A stretch of DNA of 64,000 bases from Shewanella sp. HN-41 (GCF_000217915.1 NZ_AFOZ01000018.1:1-64000); one strand, 5' to 3'. Counted from the first letter of the stretch, positions 28,825 to 38,888 are shown. The notes: generated from the letters alone by a model not told the origin. Numbers and translations: made by a program.

Positions 28825-29811
28825 ATGGTGCTTTTTACCACCTTATTTGCGGGCTACCCGATTTGGGTTTGGTTGATGTTCTTTGGCTTTGTATTAGCCC
28901 TGCTGGCCTTTGATTTAGGTGTGTTGCATAAGGACCAACATGAAATCACCGTCTCTGAAAGCTTAAAACTCTCTGCGTTTTATATTTGTATGGCGATGTT
29001 ATTTGGTGTTTGGCTTTGGTGGTATAGGGGACCAACGGCAGGGATGGAATACCTGACGGGTTATCTGATTGAAAAGTCACTGTCTATGGATAACATATTT
29101 GTTATCGCGCTTATTTTCAGTAGTTTAGGTATTCCACGTCTATATCAACATCGCGTGCTGTTCTGGGGGATTATTGGCGTGATTATGTTACGCGCCATCA
29201 TGATCGGTCTCGGGGCCGTACTTGTGGCAAAGTATCAGGGTGTTTTGGTGTTGTTTGGCCTGTTCTTGATTTTCACCGGTGTGAAGATGTTGTTCTCGCA
29301 GGAGGAACATAGGGATATTCAAGACAATAAGCTGTACAAGTGGTTACGTACTAAAATGCGTTTTACGCCAACCCTGCATGGGGAAAAATTTGGGGTACGT
29401 GGCGAGGATCACCAGTTAAGTAAAGGCTGGTGGGCGACACCGTTATTTTTGGCGCTAATTCTGATTGAAACCGCGGATTTAGTCTTTGCGGTTGACAGTA
29501 TCCCTGCAATATTTGCCATCACTCAAGATCCTTTTATTATCTATACCTCTAATATCTTCGCTATTCTGGGACTGCGGGCGCTGTACTTTGCTTTAGCAGC
29601 CATGGTGCATCGTTTCGAGTACCTTAAGTATGCCCTGTCTGTGGTGTTGATTTTTATCGGTGCCAAGGTCGGCTTAGTGTATTTCTATCATATAGGATTA
29701 GTGGGCTTTACCATCCCAACGGCACTTTCTTTAGGAGTCACCTTTGGCCTGTTAGTCGCAGGAGTACTCTACTCACTTTGGAAAACCCGCGGACAAGCAG
29801 CCGAGAAGTAA
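28825..29811 (+). CDS. TerC-family membrane protein (Alx-like)
   Basis: A 328-aa integral membrane protein with about eight helices, preceded by a good AGGAG Shine-Dalgarno. Family motifs: LTGYLIEKSLSMDNIFVIALIF, LILIETADLVFAVDSIPAIFAIT and TSNIFAILGLRALYFAL, with acidic residues in membrane that fit metal transport. TerC/Alx proteins are linked to manganese export and tellurite resistance. The 165-bp leader shows no yybP-ykoY riboswitch pattern I can recognise. Confidence 0.85.
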   Translation: MVLFTTLFAGYPIWVWLMFFGFVLALLAFDLGVLHKDQHEITVSESLKLSAFYICMAMLFGVWLWWYRGPTAGMEYLTGYLIEKSLSMDNIFVIALIFSSLGIPRLYQHRVLFWGIIGVIMLRAIMIGLGAVLVAKYQGVLVLFGLFLIFTGVKMLFSQEEHRDIQDNKLYKWLRTKMRFTPTLHGEKFGVRGEDHQLSKGWWATPLFLALILIETADLVFAVDSIPAIFAITQDPFIIYTSNIFAILGLRALYFALAAMVHRFEYLKYALSVVLIFIGAKVGLVYFYHIGLVGFTIPTALSLGVTFGLLVAGVLYSLWKTRGQAAEK

Positions 29812-29837
29812 AATTGCTTGTTTACCCCCTGGTGATA

Positions 29838-29869
29838 TTAAGCCGTTTAACCTGAGTTAAGCGGCTTAA
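29838..29869 (+). terminator. Hairpin after the terC-like gene
   Basis: TTAAGCCG/CGGCTTAA stem with an inner complementary TTTAAC/GTTAAG. No strong T-run follows, so a moderate terminator call. Confidence 0.5.
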
Positions 29870-30022
29870 CTATTACGCCTAAATAATACGCCTAAATAAA
29901 AATCATGTTTAAATAAAAAGTTAAAAATTAGACTATGCTTAAATACGTTTGATATAAATACTACCGCCATTTATATCAAACTCAGGGGATTTTTGAGATT
30001 AACCTTCATCAAGGACGATACT

Positions 30023-31561
30023 ATGAAACTCAACATTGCCGTCATACTCATATTCTCAGCTTGTACATTGACCGCTGTCGGTGCAGAAGCCGCAGACAGC
30101 CAATCTAATATGGCTAACTCTAATCCAACTTCCACTTGTACAGGTGCCTACCCGAGTTACTTCCAAGATCCCGCCTTTACTAAAACGGGGATGTGGGACA
30201 ACCAAGTGATCATTAATCAGGCTTACCCTGGATGGAAAGGTCCCATTTTTCGTCTAAGCGATGCGTACACTAGCGCTAAACCCGATGATGAAACCCCTTG
30301 GCTTAAATTTAATCCCTTCGATAAAAGCCTGAGTGAAAAAGATAAAAATACCCAAGCATGGAACTACCTTTGGGCGGTCATGAAATATATCCAAGCAGGG
30401 AATGTTGATAGTGGGGATGTGAATAGAGACTGGGATCTGTGCAATAACAAAGTTCGTTCTTGGTATCACATTCCCTACCAAACCTACGATCCCATGAGCG
30501 GTCGGGAGTTTGTGCATGGATTGACCCGTGAAGCCCCCGTCACAATGGCGATTAAAGGCCAGGGGGACATTAAAACCACTATGTGGGCGGTGGGGTTTTA
30601 TAATCCTCAGGCGGCAAATAGCATTGGCAAGGTATGGACGGGAGCTCCATCGCCGGTGATGCCACAAACCAATTTTGTATTTAATGAGGGTAGCGTCATT
30701 GGCAAGTTGCTATTCACCACGGCGACTCCCAGTAATTATCCCTTCTTAGAAAATGTGCCCGTATGGCAAGCCAATATCAGCGCCAGTGATTTTTGTGAAT
30801 GTAAGAATGCCGATGGCAGCGCTTGCAGCTTCCAACAGGAAACAGAGCAATGCCCACGCACAGTTGCCGATGTTTACCTATTGCAGTTTGACATAGCGGT
30901 GCGTGACAGCCGCTCTCCCGTAGGCTGGGCCTATGGCACCTTTGTGGCCGATGGTCAGTTTAAGGCTCAGGAGAAAAATCCTTGGGATCGTATTTCACCA
31001 CTTGGGCTGATGTGGGGTAATGATACACCGCCTGCGACCGTGGGCGCGGCAGCATTTCCGCAAAATCCGGTGACAGAACTTAAGGATAGCGCGGTATTTC
31101 AAGAGGTTGTTGGACGTTTAAATGAAAAAACCAATGCGGGGCATTTAGGCTGCAATGGACGTTTAAACGGCCCTGCGGACAATGCCTTAAGCAGCTGTTT
31201 ATCCTGCCATCAAACTGCGTCAGTGCCCGATAGCACTAACAATACCCCGGCGATTATGTACCAGTTTGCTTCGTATCAGGAGCAGGGCAGTGGGCAATGC
31301 TTAACTTCACCTAGCAAACTCGATCTCGCGATTGACCAAGTGTACTTTAAGTCCTTCCAGTGTTCTGAATCCTTCAGCGGCCCTAAAAATATTGTGCCGA
31401 TACCTCAATATGCTCAAGGGCAGACACAGTGGATCTCTACGGATTTCTCCTTGCAACTCAGCATCAGTCTTACTCAATGGCAAGAGTGGCAACAGGATCA
31501 GGAAAATCTGAAGAAAAATATTAAGGTTCGCGTATTCGATGGCACGCTACCATCCCGTTAA
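30023..31561 (+). CDS. Periplasmic protein with a single c-type haem site, family not recognised
   Basis: About 512 aa. ATG at 30023 gives a signal peptide MKLNIAVILIFSACTLTAVGAEA; a TTG at 29993 would place extra residues before it. One haem-binding motif CLSCH lies near residue 393, surrounded by SSCLSCHQTASVPD. Other cysteines (CTGAYP, CECKNADGSACSF) could form disulfides. The long N-terminal region has no repeats I recognise. The haem site and export suggest a periplasmic redox enzyme or cytochrome. Stands alone between two terminators. I do not assign a function. Confidence 0.65.
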   Translation: MKLNIAVILIFSACTLTAVGAEAADSQSNMANSNPTSTCTGAYPSYFQDPAFTKTGMWDNQVIINQAYPGWKGPIFRLSDAYTSAKPDDETPWLKFNPFDKSLSEKDKNTQAWNYLWAVMKYIQAGNVDSGDVNRDWDLCNNKVRSWYHIPYQTYDPMSGREFVHGLTREAPVTMAIKGQGDIKTTMWAVGFYNPQAANSIGKVWTGAPSPVMPQTNFVFNEGSVIGKLLFTTATPSNYPFLENVPVWQANISASDFCECKNADGSACSFQQETEQCPRTVADVYLLQFDIAVRDSRSPVGWAYGTFVADGQFKAQEKNPWDRISPLGLMWGNDTPPATVGAAAFPQNPVTELKDSAVFQEVVGRLNEKTNAGHLGCNGRLNGPADNALSSCLSCHQTASVPDSTNNTPAIMYQFASYQEQGSGQCLTSPSKLDLAIDQVYFKSFQCSESFSGPKNIVPIPQYAQGQTQWISTDFSLQLSISLTQWQEWQQDQENLKKNIKVRVFDGTLPSR

Positions 31562-31589
31562 TGTTGAAGTTTGTGTCAGGTTAACACCT

Positions 31590-31630
31590 ACGCACTATCC
31601 GGCATGAATGGCTAGATAGTGCGTTTTTTA
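31590..31630 (+). terminator. Terminator after the haem-site protein gene
   Basis: The stem ACGCACTATC/GATAGTGCGT is followed by a T-run. Confidence 0.8.
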
Positions 31631-31740
31631 TGCTCATCCTTAGTTGATGCCGAAATTAAGCCTCAGCTGATTTTGAAATTAATGCAAATTAGCTTGTTCT
31701 TCGCCGCTGTTTTTCCTAAGGTAATTGCAAATGATTTTCA

Positions 31741-33474
31741 ATGAGGCGTGTTATGAATACTCCACTGCAATTACAGGTTAAACATTGGCTTGAAAATGAT
31801 CCTGACCCCCGCACTCAAACCCAATTACAAACCCTAATTGATAACGGCAATGAAGCCGAACTCGCGGCGCGCTTTGCCGGTCGCTTGGAGTTTGGCACCG
31901 CGGGGTTACGCGGTGTTGTCGGCGCGGGGCCTATGGGGATGAACCGTCTGGTGATCCGTCAAACCTCGGCTGGCCTTGGTGCTTATCTGCTTGATCAGAT
32001 TAAAGATGCCGCCGAGCGTGGCGTGGTGATAGGTTATGATGGCCGCCACGATTCACGTACCTTTGCCCATGATACGGCCAGCGTGTTGACCGCCATGGGA
32101 TTCAAGGTGCGACTCACTAGCAAAGTGGCACCGACTCCCTTGGTCGCCTTTGGGGTGAAGCATTTTAACGCGGCGGCGGGCATTGTCGTGACCGCCAGCC
32201 ATAATCCACCACAATACAATGGTTATAAGGTGTATTGGGAGAATGGCGCCCAGATCATTCCACCACACGATTCGGGTATCGCCGCGCAAATTGAACTGGC
32301 GGCCACCAAGGCCATCCCATTTTTAGCGCAAGATGAGGCGGTTGCACAGGGTAAGTTGATTTGGCTTAATGAGGGTTACTACGAAACCTATCGGAACGGC
32401 GTAAAGCAATCCTCTGTACTACAAAATCATACCGCCCCTGAAAAAGTCACTTTAGCCTATACTGCGATGCACGGTGTGGGGGCTGAAATGGCTGAAACTG
32501 TGCTGAAAGATGCAGGGTTTACCCAAGTGTATTCCGTGGCGGCGCAGCGCGAGCCCGATGGGGATTTCCCGACGGTGAACTTCCCCAATCCGGAAGAAAA
32601 GGGCGCGATGGATTTAGTCATCGCCGAGGCGAAAAAATACGGCACTATGCTCGCCTGTGCCAACGATCCCGATGCCGACCGTTTTGCGGTGGCGGTGCGT
32701 AAGGGAGAGGGGGAATATCAAATGTTGACGGGGGATCAAGTGGGCATCCTCCTTGGTCATTATCTGTTAAGCCATGCCCCTGAGCATCGAGGTTTAACTG
32801 GGACGACTATAGTCTCATCGAGCCTGTTATCTAAGATTGCTAAGAGCTTTAGTCGCCAAAGTTATACCACGCTCACTGGCTTTAAATGGCTGATGAATGT
32901 GGGAATTGTTAAGAGCCAGCCCGATAATCCATTCCTATTTGCCTACGAAGAAGCCCTAGGCTACACCGTCGGTAGCATGGTGTGGGATAAAGACGGCCTG
33001 TCGGCGCTGGTGGCCTTTGCCCAATTAACCGCCGAGCTTGTCGTCAATGGACAAACCATTTGGGACAGACTCGAGCAAATTTACCGTGAGCATGGCTTCC
33101 ATCTCAACGCGCAGGTGAGTATTGCGCTAAAACCTGACACGCCCAAGATTGGCGCCTATTTGCGCGAGCACCCACCGCTGAAGATTGGTGAGCTAGACGT
33201 ACTCTCAACCGATGATTTAAAGGCGCTTGAGCGCCGTTTTGCCGATGGACGCGTCGAGAAAATTGATTTGCCATCGAGTGATGTTTTGACCTATTGCCTA
33301 GCGGGTGGCGCTCGGGTGATCGTCAGACCTTCGGGTACAGAGCCCAAAATCAAATGTTATTACGAAGTGGTCGAGCCTATGATGGCGGATGACACCCTCG
33401 CTAGCGCCCAAAGCCGAGCAACTCAGGCAATGGAGGTATTTATCGCGGCCCACCAAGCCAGTTTGCCAAAATAA
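31741..33474 (+). CDS. Phosphoglucomutase / phosphomannomutase (alpha-D-phosphohexomutase)
   Basis: A 577-aa cytosolic enzyme interconverting hexose 1- and 6-phosphates. The phosphoserine loop is VVTASHNPPQYNGYKVYW, the metal loop ACANDPDADRFAVAV and the sugar-binding loop FAYEEALGYTVG; the C-terminal phosphate loop is VRPSGTEPKIKCYYEV. Length fits the PgcA/YhxB branch. ATG 31741 and 31753 are both possible starts. Monocistronic with its own terminator. Confidence 0.9.
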   Translation: MRRVMNTPLQLQVKHWLENDPDPRTQTQLQTLIDNGNEAELAARFAGRLEFGTAGLRGVVGAGPMGMNRLVIRQTSAGLGAYLLDQIKDAAERGVVIGYDGRHDSRTFAHDTASVLTAMGFKVRLTSKVAPTPLVAFGVKHFNAAAGIVVTASHNPPQYNGYKVYWENGAQIIPPHDSGIAAQIELAATKAIPFLAQDEAVAQGKLIWLNEGYYETYRNGVKQSSVLQNHTAPEKVTLAYTAMHGVGAEMAETVLKDAGFTQVYSVAAQREPDGDFPTVNFPNPEEKGAMDLVIAEAKKYGTMLACANDPDADRFAVAVRKGEGEYQMLTGDQVGILLGHYLLSHAPEHRGLTGTTIVSSSLLSKIAKSFSRQSYTTLTGFKWLMNVGIVKSQPDNPFLFAYEEALGYTVGSMVWDKDGLSALVAFAQLTAELVVNGQTIWDRLEQIYREHGFHLNAQVSIALKPDTPKIGAYLREHPPLKIGELDVLSTDDLKALERRFADGRVEKIDLPSSDVLTYCLAGGARVIVRPSGTEPKIKCYYEVVEPMMADDTLASAQSRATQAMEVFIAAHQASLPK

Positions 33475-33511
33475 CGCCCTAGGCCAAAAACTCAACATTC
33501 ACTTTTATTAA

Positions 33512-33548
33512 AAGGCTACTGACATCATGTTGTCAGTAGCCTTGTTTT
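33512..33548 (+). terminator. Terminator after the hexomutase gene
   Basis: Stem AAGGCTACTGACA/TGTCAGTAGCCTT then GTTTTA. Confidence 0.85.
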
Positions 33549-33627
33549 ATTCTTGTTGTTGCCCGCTGGTGGTCCAGATTAATAACCTTATGGATCATTG
33601 GTATTTTTCAACAAGGAGAAAGTGAAA

Positions 33628-34011
33628 ATGTTATCTATTGCACCGTTAGTTTGGGGTGAAATTCCTGTCAGTGATATGAATCGTGCCGTTGCTTTTTATC
33701 AGCAGCATTTTGGCGTTGAGTTTAAGCGTGACGATATGGAAGACATGGAATACGCCACCATAGTGACCGAAGACGTTAGCGCCGCTAGTATTGGGCTAGT
33801 CAAATGCAGCATGAGCCAACCGTCGATGCAGGGCAGCACTGTGTATTTGCATTTCAGCACCCAATTGCAGCCCTTAGTGGATAAACTCACCGCGGCTAAT
33901 GTCAATATTCTGCTGCCAGTAACCCCGATCAAAGAAGGGGAATGTGGTTATATTGCCCTCTTTGTCGACAGTGAAGGCAATAAAGTGGGTCTGTGGTCTA
34001 AGGATAAGTAG
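33628..34011 (+). CDS. VOC-family (glyoxalase-like) protein
   Basis: An approximately 127-aa single-domain VOC protein. ATG 33628 follows AAGGAG at proper distance; the upstream ATG at 33598 does not. EIPVSDMNRAVAFYQQHFGVEF and GYIALFVDSEGNKVGLWS are the two module ends. First of three small same-strand genes with a GyrI-like protein and a WYL regulator. Reaction unknown. Confidence 0.8.
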   Translation: MLSIAPLVWGEIPVSDMNRAVAFYQQHFGVEFKRDDMEDMEYATIVTEDVSAASIGLVKCSMSQPSMQGSTVYLHFSTQLQPLVDKLTAANVNILLPVTPIKEGECGYIALFVDSEGNKVGLWSKDK

Positions 34012-34028
34012 GCGATTTTTTAACCTAC

Positions 34029-34057
34029 CAGAGTCGTGCACTCAGGGCACGACTCTG
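34029..34057 (+). terminator. Hairpin after the VOC gene
   Basis: Perfect 11-bp stem CAGAGTCGTGC/GCACGACTCTG. Few T follow. Confidence 0.6.
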
Positions 34058-34092
34058 ATTAACTTATTGGTTTGGCTATATATGGAAAAACA

Positions 34093-34545
34093 ATGATGGA
34101 CCTGGTTTATATTGATGCTCGACCGCTACTAGGGCTTAGCAGCCGCACGAACAATCGGGCCGAGATGTCCGTCGATAGCGCTAAAATTGGCGGCCTGTGG
34201 CAAGATTTTTTTGAATCATCCCAGCTCACGGCTATGCTCAATTCGCCCATGTACGGCGTGTATTATGACTATGAGTCAGACATGAATGGCGAGTTTGCTG
34301 TGCTGGTGGGCAAGGCAATTGATGCCCCTGTCGAAGCAAACCACTTCACGTCGCTGGAGCTTGAAGCTGGTAAGTACCTTAAATTTACGGCCCAGGGGGA
34401 AATGCCCCAGTGTGTTATCGATCTTTGGGGACAAGTGTGGGGCTATTTTGGTACTAACGATTGTCCACATCAGCGGCGCTATCAAACTGATTTTGAAGTT
34501 TACCTTAGCACCACTGAGGTTGAGATTTATATCGGGATTTTATGA
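34093..34545 (+). CDS. GyrI-like / AraC effector-binding-domain protein
   Basis: About 150 aa, stand-alone effector-binding fold. The pattern KIGGLWQDFFESSQL, YGVYYDYESDMNGEFAVLVG, AGKYLKFTAQGEMPQCVIDLWGQVW and QTDFEVYL is typical of the GyrI-like small-molecule-binding superfamily. Such proteins bind or hydrolyse toxic small molecules. Start ATG 34093 (34096 also possible). It lies 110 bp before a WYL-type regulator that may control it. Confidence 0.75.
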   Translation: MMDLVYIDARPLLGLSSRTNNRAEMSVDSAKIGGLWQDFFESSQLTAMLNSPMYGVYYDYESDMNGEFAVLVGKAIDAPVEANHFTSLELEAGKYLKFTAQGEMPQCVIDLWGQVWGYFGTNDCPHQRRYQTDFEVYLSTTEVEIYIGIL

Positions 34546-34654
34546 TTTAAATCGTAAACTATCACTCAAGCGAGTATAAGGATATGCCAGTGATTTATGT
34601 AAACTAACACTGCTTAATCAACTTATTGACAAATAAAGGATTAAATCAGAGTCC

Positions 34655-35326
34655 ATGCGCCGCGCCGATCGCCTATTTCAAATAGTGCAAATTCTTAAAC
34701 ATAAACGCCTGACTACAGCCTTGGAGCTAGCCGAACGGTTAGAGGTTTCCACGCGCACGATTTACCGTGATGTGCAGGATTTGTGTTTAAGCGGCATTCC
34801 CATCGAAGGGGAGGCGGGGGTAGGCTATTTATTGCGCCATGAAGTCAATGTGCCGCCGTTAATGTTCAACGAAGCCGAACTCGAAGCGATTCAAGTGGGC
34901 ATGCGTATGGTGCAAACCTGGGGGGGAAAAGAACTCGGTAGCGCGGCGCGCCAAGCGATGATCAAAGTCGAAGCCGTGCTGCCTAAGCGATTACAAGCCT
35001 ATCAATCCTTGATGTTTTCGCCCGATTTTTATTTAGATTCCAATGAGTTTCAATTCCTTGATCCTTTGCGTAATGCCGCACAGCGCCGCGAATATGTCAA
35101 ACTCTTCTATCAAGACGTCAAACTCGATGTCACCGAGCGGGAAGTTAGACCGCTTGCCATCTATTTTTGGCGTGGCACTTGGACCTTGCTGACTTGGTGT
35201 GAGCTACGTTCGGCTTTTCGTAATTTCAGGGTCGATCGCATCACTGGTCTTGTGCGGTTGAACCGTTATTTTCCGATAACTTCAGGGCAAGAATTAGATG
35301 ATTTTATTGTAATGACTAAATATTGA
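34655..35326 (+). CDS. HTH and WYL-domain transcriptional regulator (YafY-like)
   Basis: A 223-aa regulator. The N-terminal winged helix is MRRADRLFQIVQILKHKRLTTALELAERLEVSTRTIYRDVQDL, with the strand-turn IEGEAGVGYLL. The C-terminal half is a WYL-type ligand domain (RREYVKLFYQDV, VRPLAIYFWRGTWTLLTWCELRSAFRNFRVDRI). It may regulate the GyrI-like and VOC genes just upstream. Confidence 0.85.
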   Translation: MRRADRLFQIVQILKHKRLTTALELAERLEVSTRTIYRDVQDLCLSGIPIEGEAGVGYLLRHEVNVPPLMFNEAELEAIQVGMRMVQTWGGKELGSAARQAMIKVEAVLPKRLQAYQSLMFSPDFYLDSNEFQFLDPLRNAAQRREYVKLFYQDVKLDVTEREVRPLAIYFWRGTWTLLTWCELRSAFRNFRVDRITGLVRLNRYFPITSGQELDDFIVMTKY

Positions 35327-35814
35327 TTAGTTTACCGTTCTTGCTGCCATTAAGTGTTAACTGTAAAAAATTGTAAGAATTTATATTTAATTTTTTTCAG
35401 TTTATTTCCTGCTCATAACTTATTTTAATTGTGCTTATTTTTAAGATTTTGAAGATGTTTAATGTCTCCAATAAATTTCACTTTTTATTAACAATTCTGT
35501 GTGGTAATGTTAATAATATTATAAGTCTTTAGTTTGATTTTTTGTTATTTCATTTATTTTAATCATCAATTCCCATCTTTTGCTTATTTGTATGTGTTTG
35601 ATATTTAATGCTTTAATCTTATATTGTTTTGCTTGGTAAAAAAACAATTGTTAACCAATTTAAAACTTATGTTTATAAAATGTTTTAACTTCTTCGTTAT
35701 TGTTGCATTATATATTTAAGTGGAAATGTTAGTTGTCTTACTCTCTAGCTGATAACTGGGTTTTTACTTTGAAGGAACATATAAAAATATTTTAATGTTA
35801 AAGGGATATATAAC
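35327..35814. promoter_or_regulatory. 488-bp very AT-rich leader of the TonB-dependent receptor gene
   Basis: Strongly A+T rich with T-tracts and short inverted repeats, no ORF. It must contain the receptor promoter. Its composition stands apart from the preceding genes. I could not identify a Fur box with confidence. Confidence 0.5.
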
Positions 35815-38721
35815 ATGTTTAAGGATTCTAAATTAGCCTGCTCAATTAAGCTAGCCTGTGCATTCGGAGTTGTTGCATCTTGCACTTTTCCTGTAATTGC
35901 AGAGGAAGCACAAGCAAATGATCAAATAGAAAAAGTTGCTGTAACTGGCTCTCGTATTGCTAAACCAGAATTAACTCAACCATCCCCAATCGTTAGTATT
36001 GGAGCTGAAGAATTGGCTAAGTTTGGTAACTCTGACCTTGCCAGCATACTTTCTGAGTTACCTTCTATTGGCGCGACGAATACTATTATTGGTAATAATA
36101 ATAGTAATGAGAGCGCAGGTGTGAGCTCTGCTGACTTGCGACGTTTAGGTGCAAACCGTACTCTTGTACTCGTTAACGGCAAGCGACATGTAGCAGGCGA
36201 ACCTGGTTCTGCTCAGGTTGATTTATCGACCATTCCAGCAAGCATGATTTCAAGAGTTGAAATCGTGACTGGTGGCGCCTCAGCTATTTATGGCTCCGAT
36301 GCAGTATCTGGTGTTATTAACATTATCTTAAAAGAAAACTATCAAGGTTTTGAGTTTAATGCTCGGACCTCAGGCTCATTAGAAGGTGTCGGTACGCAAG
36401 AGCATTCTTTTGACATGCTAACAGGTGCTGATATTGTCGATGGACGCGGTAATGTGACTTTCTTCGCTGGTTATGACCGCACTAAAGAAGTGATGTCACG
36501 TGATATTCGCCAGTTTGATTCATGGGGAACAATTATCAACCCTGATAGTAAAGGGGAAGACGATGGAATTCCAGATAGATTACGCGTGCCGAAGGTCTAT
36601 TCAGAAATGATTAGCGCTACGGGCGTTATCAATGCCTTTGGTGGTGCAGGTGGTCGTTGGACATTTGATCAGGCTGGTAACCCTCTAGTGCAAGTTGAAC
36701 GTGACGGTGATAATAGTTTCGCATTTGGTTCTTTCCCTAATGGTTGTGATACCTGTTTTGATTCCGAGTCCTATGAAAACTACATCCCAGGAGTTGAGCG
36801 TATTACTGTTGGATCATCATTCAATTTTGATTTAAATGATAATATTCAACTATATAGCGACTTTAAATATGTTAAGGCGGATATTCGTCAACAGTTCCAG
36901 CCATCATTCCGTTTTGGTGATGACACAATTAATGTTGTAGATAATGCCTTTTTAGATGAAGGTTTACGTAAAACGCTCTTAGATGCTGGTCAAACAGAAG
37001 TTGTTTTTGCAAAGTTTTTTGATGAGTTAGGCAACCGCAGTGCCGATAATACCCGTGAGTTGTTCCGTTATGTAGGTGGATTTAAAGGTGGCTTTACTTT
37101 AAGTGAAACAATTTTTAATTATGATACTTACTTTGTATATGGTGAAACTCGAAATCAACGTAAAACATTGAATGATTTAATACCAGATAATTTTGTTGCT
37201 GCATTAGATTCGGTGATCGATCCTGCAACAGGTTTAGCTGCGTGTCGAAGCCAAGTGCCTAGTGCACAGGGGCCTGGGTATAAAGATCCAGCATCTGTCA
37301 ACGGTGGTGATTGTGTTGCTTATAATCCTTTTGGTTTAGGCCAAGCATCCGCTGAAGCACGTGATTGGATATCTGCTGACGTTACACGTGAAGATAAAAT
37401 TACTCAGCAAGTAATTGGTGGAACATTAGCAACCGATTCAGCCGAGCTATTTGAACTTCAAGGTGGCCCAGTTGCTATGGTTGTTGGTTTCGAATATCGC
37501 GAAGAAACTTCTGCTTCCGTTACCGATGAATTTACTAAGGCTGGATTTTTAACGAATGCTGCAACACCTGACTCTTATGGTGAATACGATGTAATGGAAT
37601 ACTTCATTGAAGTAAACATTCCATTAATCAAAGATTTAGCATTTGCTCACGAGTTAAGTGTTGATGGTGCTTATCGCGATGCTGATTACTCACATTCAGG
37701 GAAAACTGAAGCTTGGAAAGTTGGGTTGTTTTATGCTCCATTCGAACAACTGAGTTTACGTGGTACTTATGGTGAGGCTGTACGTGCTCCTAATATAGCC
37801 GAGGCATTTAGCCCTCGTTCACCAGGATTTGCTCGTGTCTCTGATCCATGTGATGCCGATAATATTAATGATGATCCCGATCGCGTTGCAAACTGTGCAG
37901 CTCTTGGCGTTCCTGTAGGCTTCCAAGCTAACGATAACGTTTCTGTTGATATTATCTCTGGAGGTAACTCTGAATTAGATCCAGAAACATCAACTTCCTT
38001 TACTGGTGGTATTGTTTGGGAACCTACTTTTGTTGATAAATTAGCGTTCACAATTGATTATTATGATATTGAAATCAAAGATGCTATTACATCAATTGAA
38101 GCACAGGTAGTTGCTGATAACTGTGTTGATGCAACAGGTTCTCCTGATAGTACATTCTGTTCTCAAGTTGACCGAGATCCTACTACTCATGATATTACTT
38201 TGGTTCGTTCTGGATATTTAAATACTTCAGCACTTTATACTAGAGGTATTGAGTTTCAAGCAAGCTACGGTTTGGATTTAGCTAGCTTTAACGCACCTGG
38301 TGAGTTGAAGTTTAATTTACTTGCAAACCAATTGCTTGAGCTTGAACAGCTCGAGTTCCAGAATCGTCCTGATGAAGTGAATGATGAAAAAGGCGAAGTG
38401 GGAGATCCAGAATTACAATTCCGTTTAAGTGCTGATTACCGTTTAGATGATTTAACTGTAAGTTGGTCAACCCGTTACATTGATCGTGTTGTTACTTATG
38501 ATATATCTAAAAATGGTGGTTCACCTGAGGATTTAGCTCCTGGATACATTGGTTCTATGACTACACATGATTTATCTGCAACATATTATTTAAGTGATAA
38601 CGTCATGATCAATGGTGGTATTCGTAACCTATTTGACTCTTTACCACCTGGTTATACTAATGATGCTTTGTATGACTTAGTCGGCCGTAGAGCTTTCCTA
38701 GGCATAAAAGTGAACATGTAA
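35815..38721 (+). CDS. TonB-dependent outer-membrane receptor
   Basis: A 968-aa receptor. A signal peptide (LACSIKLACAFGVVASCTFPVIAEEA) is followed by a TonB-box-like IEKVAVTGSRI and a plug domain with LRRLGANRTLVLVNGKR, VEIVTGGASAIYGSDAVSGVINIIL. The long beta-barrel ends in FLGIKVNM. The size and plug resemble the large receptor group in Shewanella and Alteromonas that imports carbohydrates, peptides or other nutrients, not only siderophores. No catabolic operon adjoins. Codon use looks AT-richer than neighbours, suggesting different ancestry. Substrate unknown. Confidence 0.9.
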   Translation: MFKDSKLACSIKLACAFGVVASCTFPVIAEEAQANDQIEKVAVTGSRIAKPELTQPSPIVSIGAEELAKFGNSDLASILSELPSIGATNTIIGNNNSNESAGVSSADLRRLGANRTLVLVNGKRHVAGEPGSAQVDLSTIPASMISRVEIVTGGASAIYGSDAVSGVINIILKENYQGFEFNARTSGSLEGVGTQEHSFDMLTGADIVDGRGNVTFFAGYDRTKEVMSRDIRQFDSWGTIINPDSKGEDDGIPDRLRVPKVYSEMISATGVINAFGGAGGRWTFDQAGNPLVQVERDGDNSFAFGSFPNGCDTCFDSESYENYIPGVERITVGSSFNFDLNDNIQLYSDFKYVKADIRQQFQPSFRFGDDTINVVDNAFLDEGLRKTLLDAGQTEVVFAKFFDELGNRSADNTRELFRYVGGFKGGFTLSETIFNYDTYFVYGETRNQRKTLNDLIPDNFVAALDSVIDPATGLAACRSQVPSAQGPGYKDPASVNGGDCVAYNPFGLGQASAEARDWISADVTREDKITQQVIGGTLATDSAELFELQGGPVAMVVGFEYREETSASVTDEFTKAGFLTNAATPDSYGEYDVMEYFIEVNIPLIKDLAFAHELSVDGAYRDADYSHSGKTEAWKVGLFYAPFEQLSLRGTYGEAVRAPNIAEAFSPRSPGFARVSDPCDADNINDDPDRVANCAALGVPVGFQANDNVSVDIISGGNSELDPETSTSFTGGIVWEPTFVDKLAFTIDYYDIEIKDAITSIEAQVVADNCVDATGSPDSTFCSQVDRDPTTHDITLVRSGYLNTSALYTRGIEFQASYGLDLASFNAPGELKFNLLANQLLELEQLEFQNRPDEVNDEKGEVGDPELQFRLSADYRLDDLTVSWSTRYIDRVVTYDISKNGGSPEDLAPGYIGSMTTHDLSATYYLSDNVMINGGIRNLFDSLPPGYTNDALYDLVGRRAFLGIKVNM

Positions 38722-38746
38722 TTTAAGCGATTATAGGTTTTTTAAG

Positions 38747-38775
38747 ATGCAATCCTCATGGGTTGCATTTTTTTT
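38747..38775 (+). terminator. Terminator after the TonB receptor gene
   Basis: ATGCAATCC/GGTTGCAT stem followed by a run of T. Confidence 0.85.
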
Positions 38776-38860
38776 AACCAATTAGATTAAACATTTTAGT
38801 TATGTTTGCATACATTTTGGCTGGTAAAGTAGATGCACTATACGATCAGAACTTAAATAT

Positions 38861-38888
38861 AAGCCACTCGAATGAGTGGCTTGTTTTT
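38861..38888 (+). terminator. Second hairpin terminator
   Basis: Perfect AAGCCACTC/GAGTGGCTT stem with a four-base loop followed by TGTTTTT. No gene lies between it and the first terminator. Confidence 0.7.
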
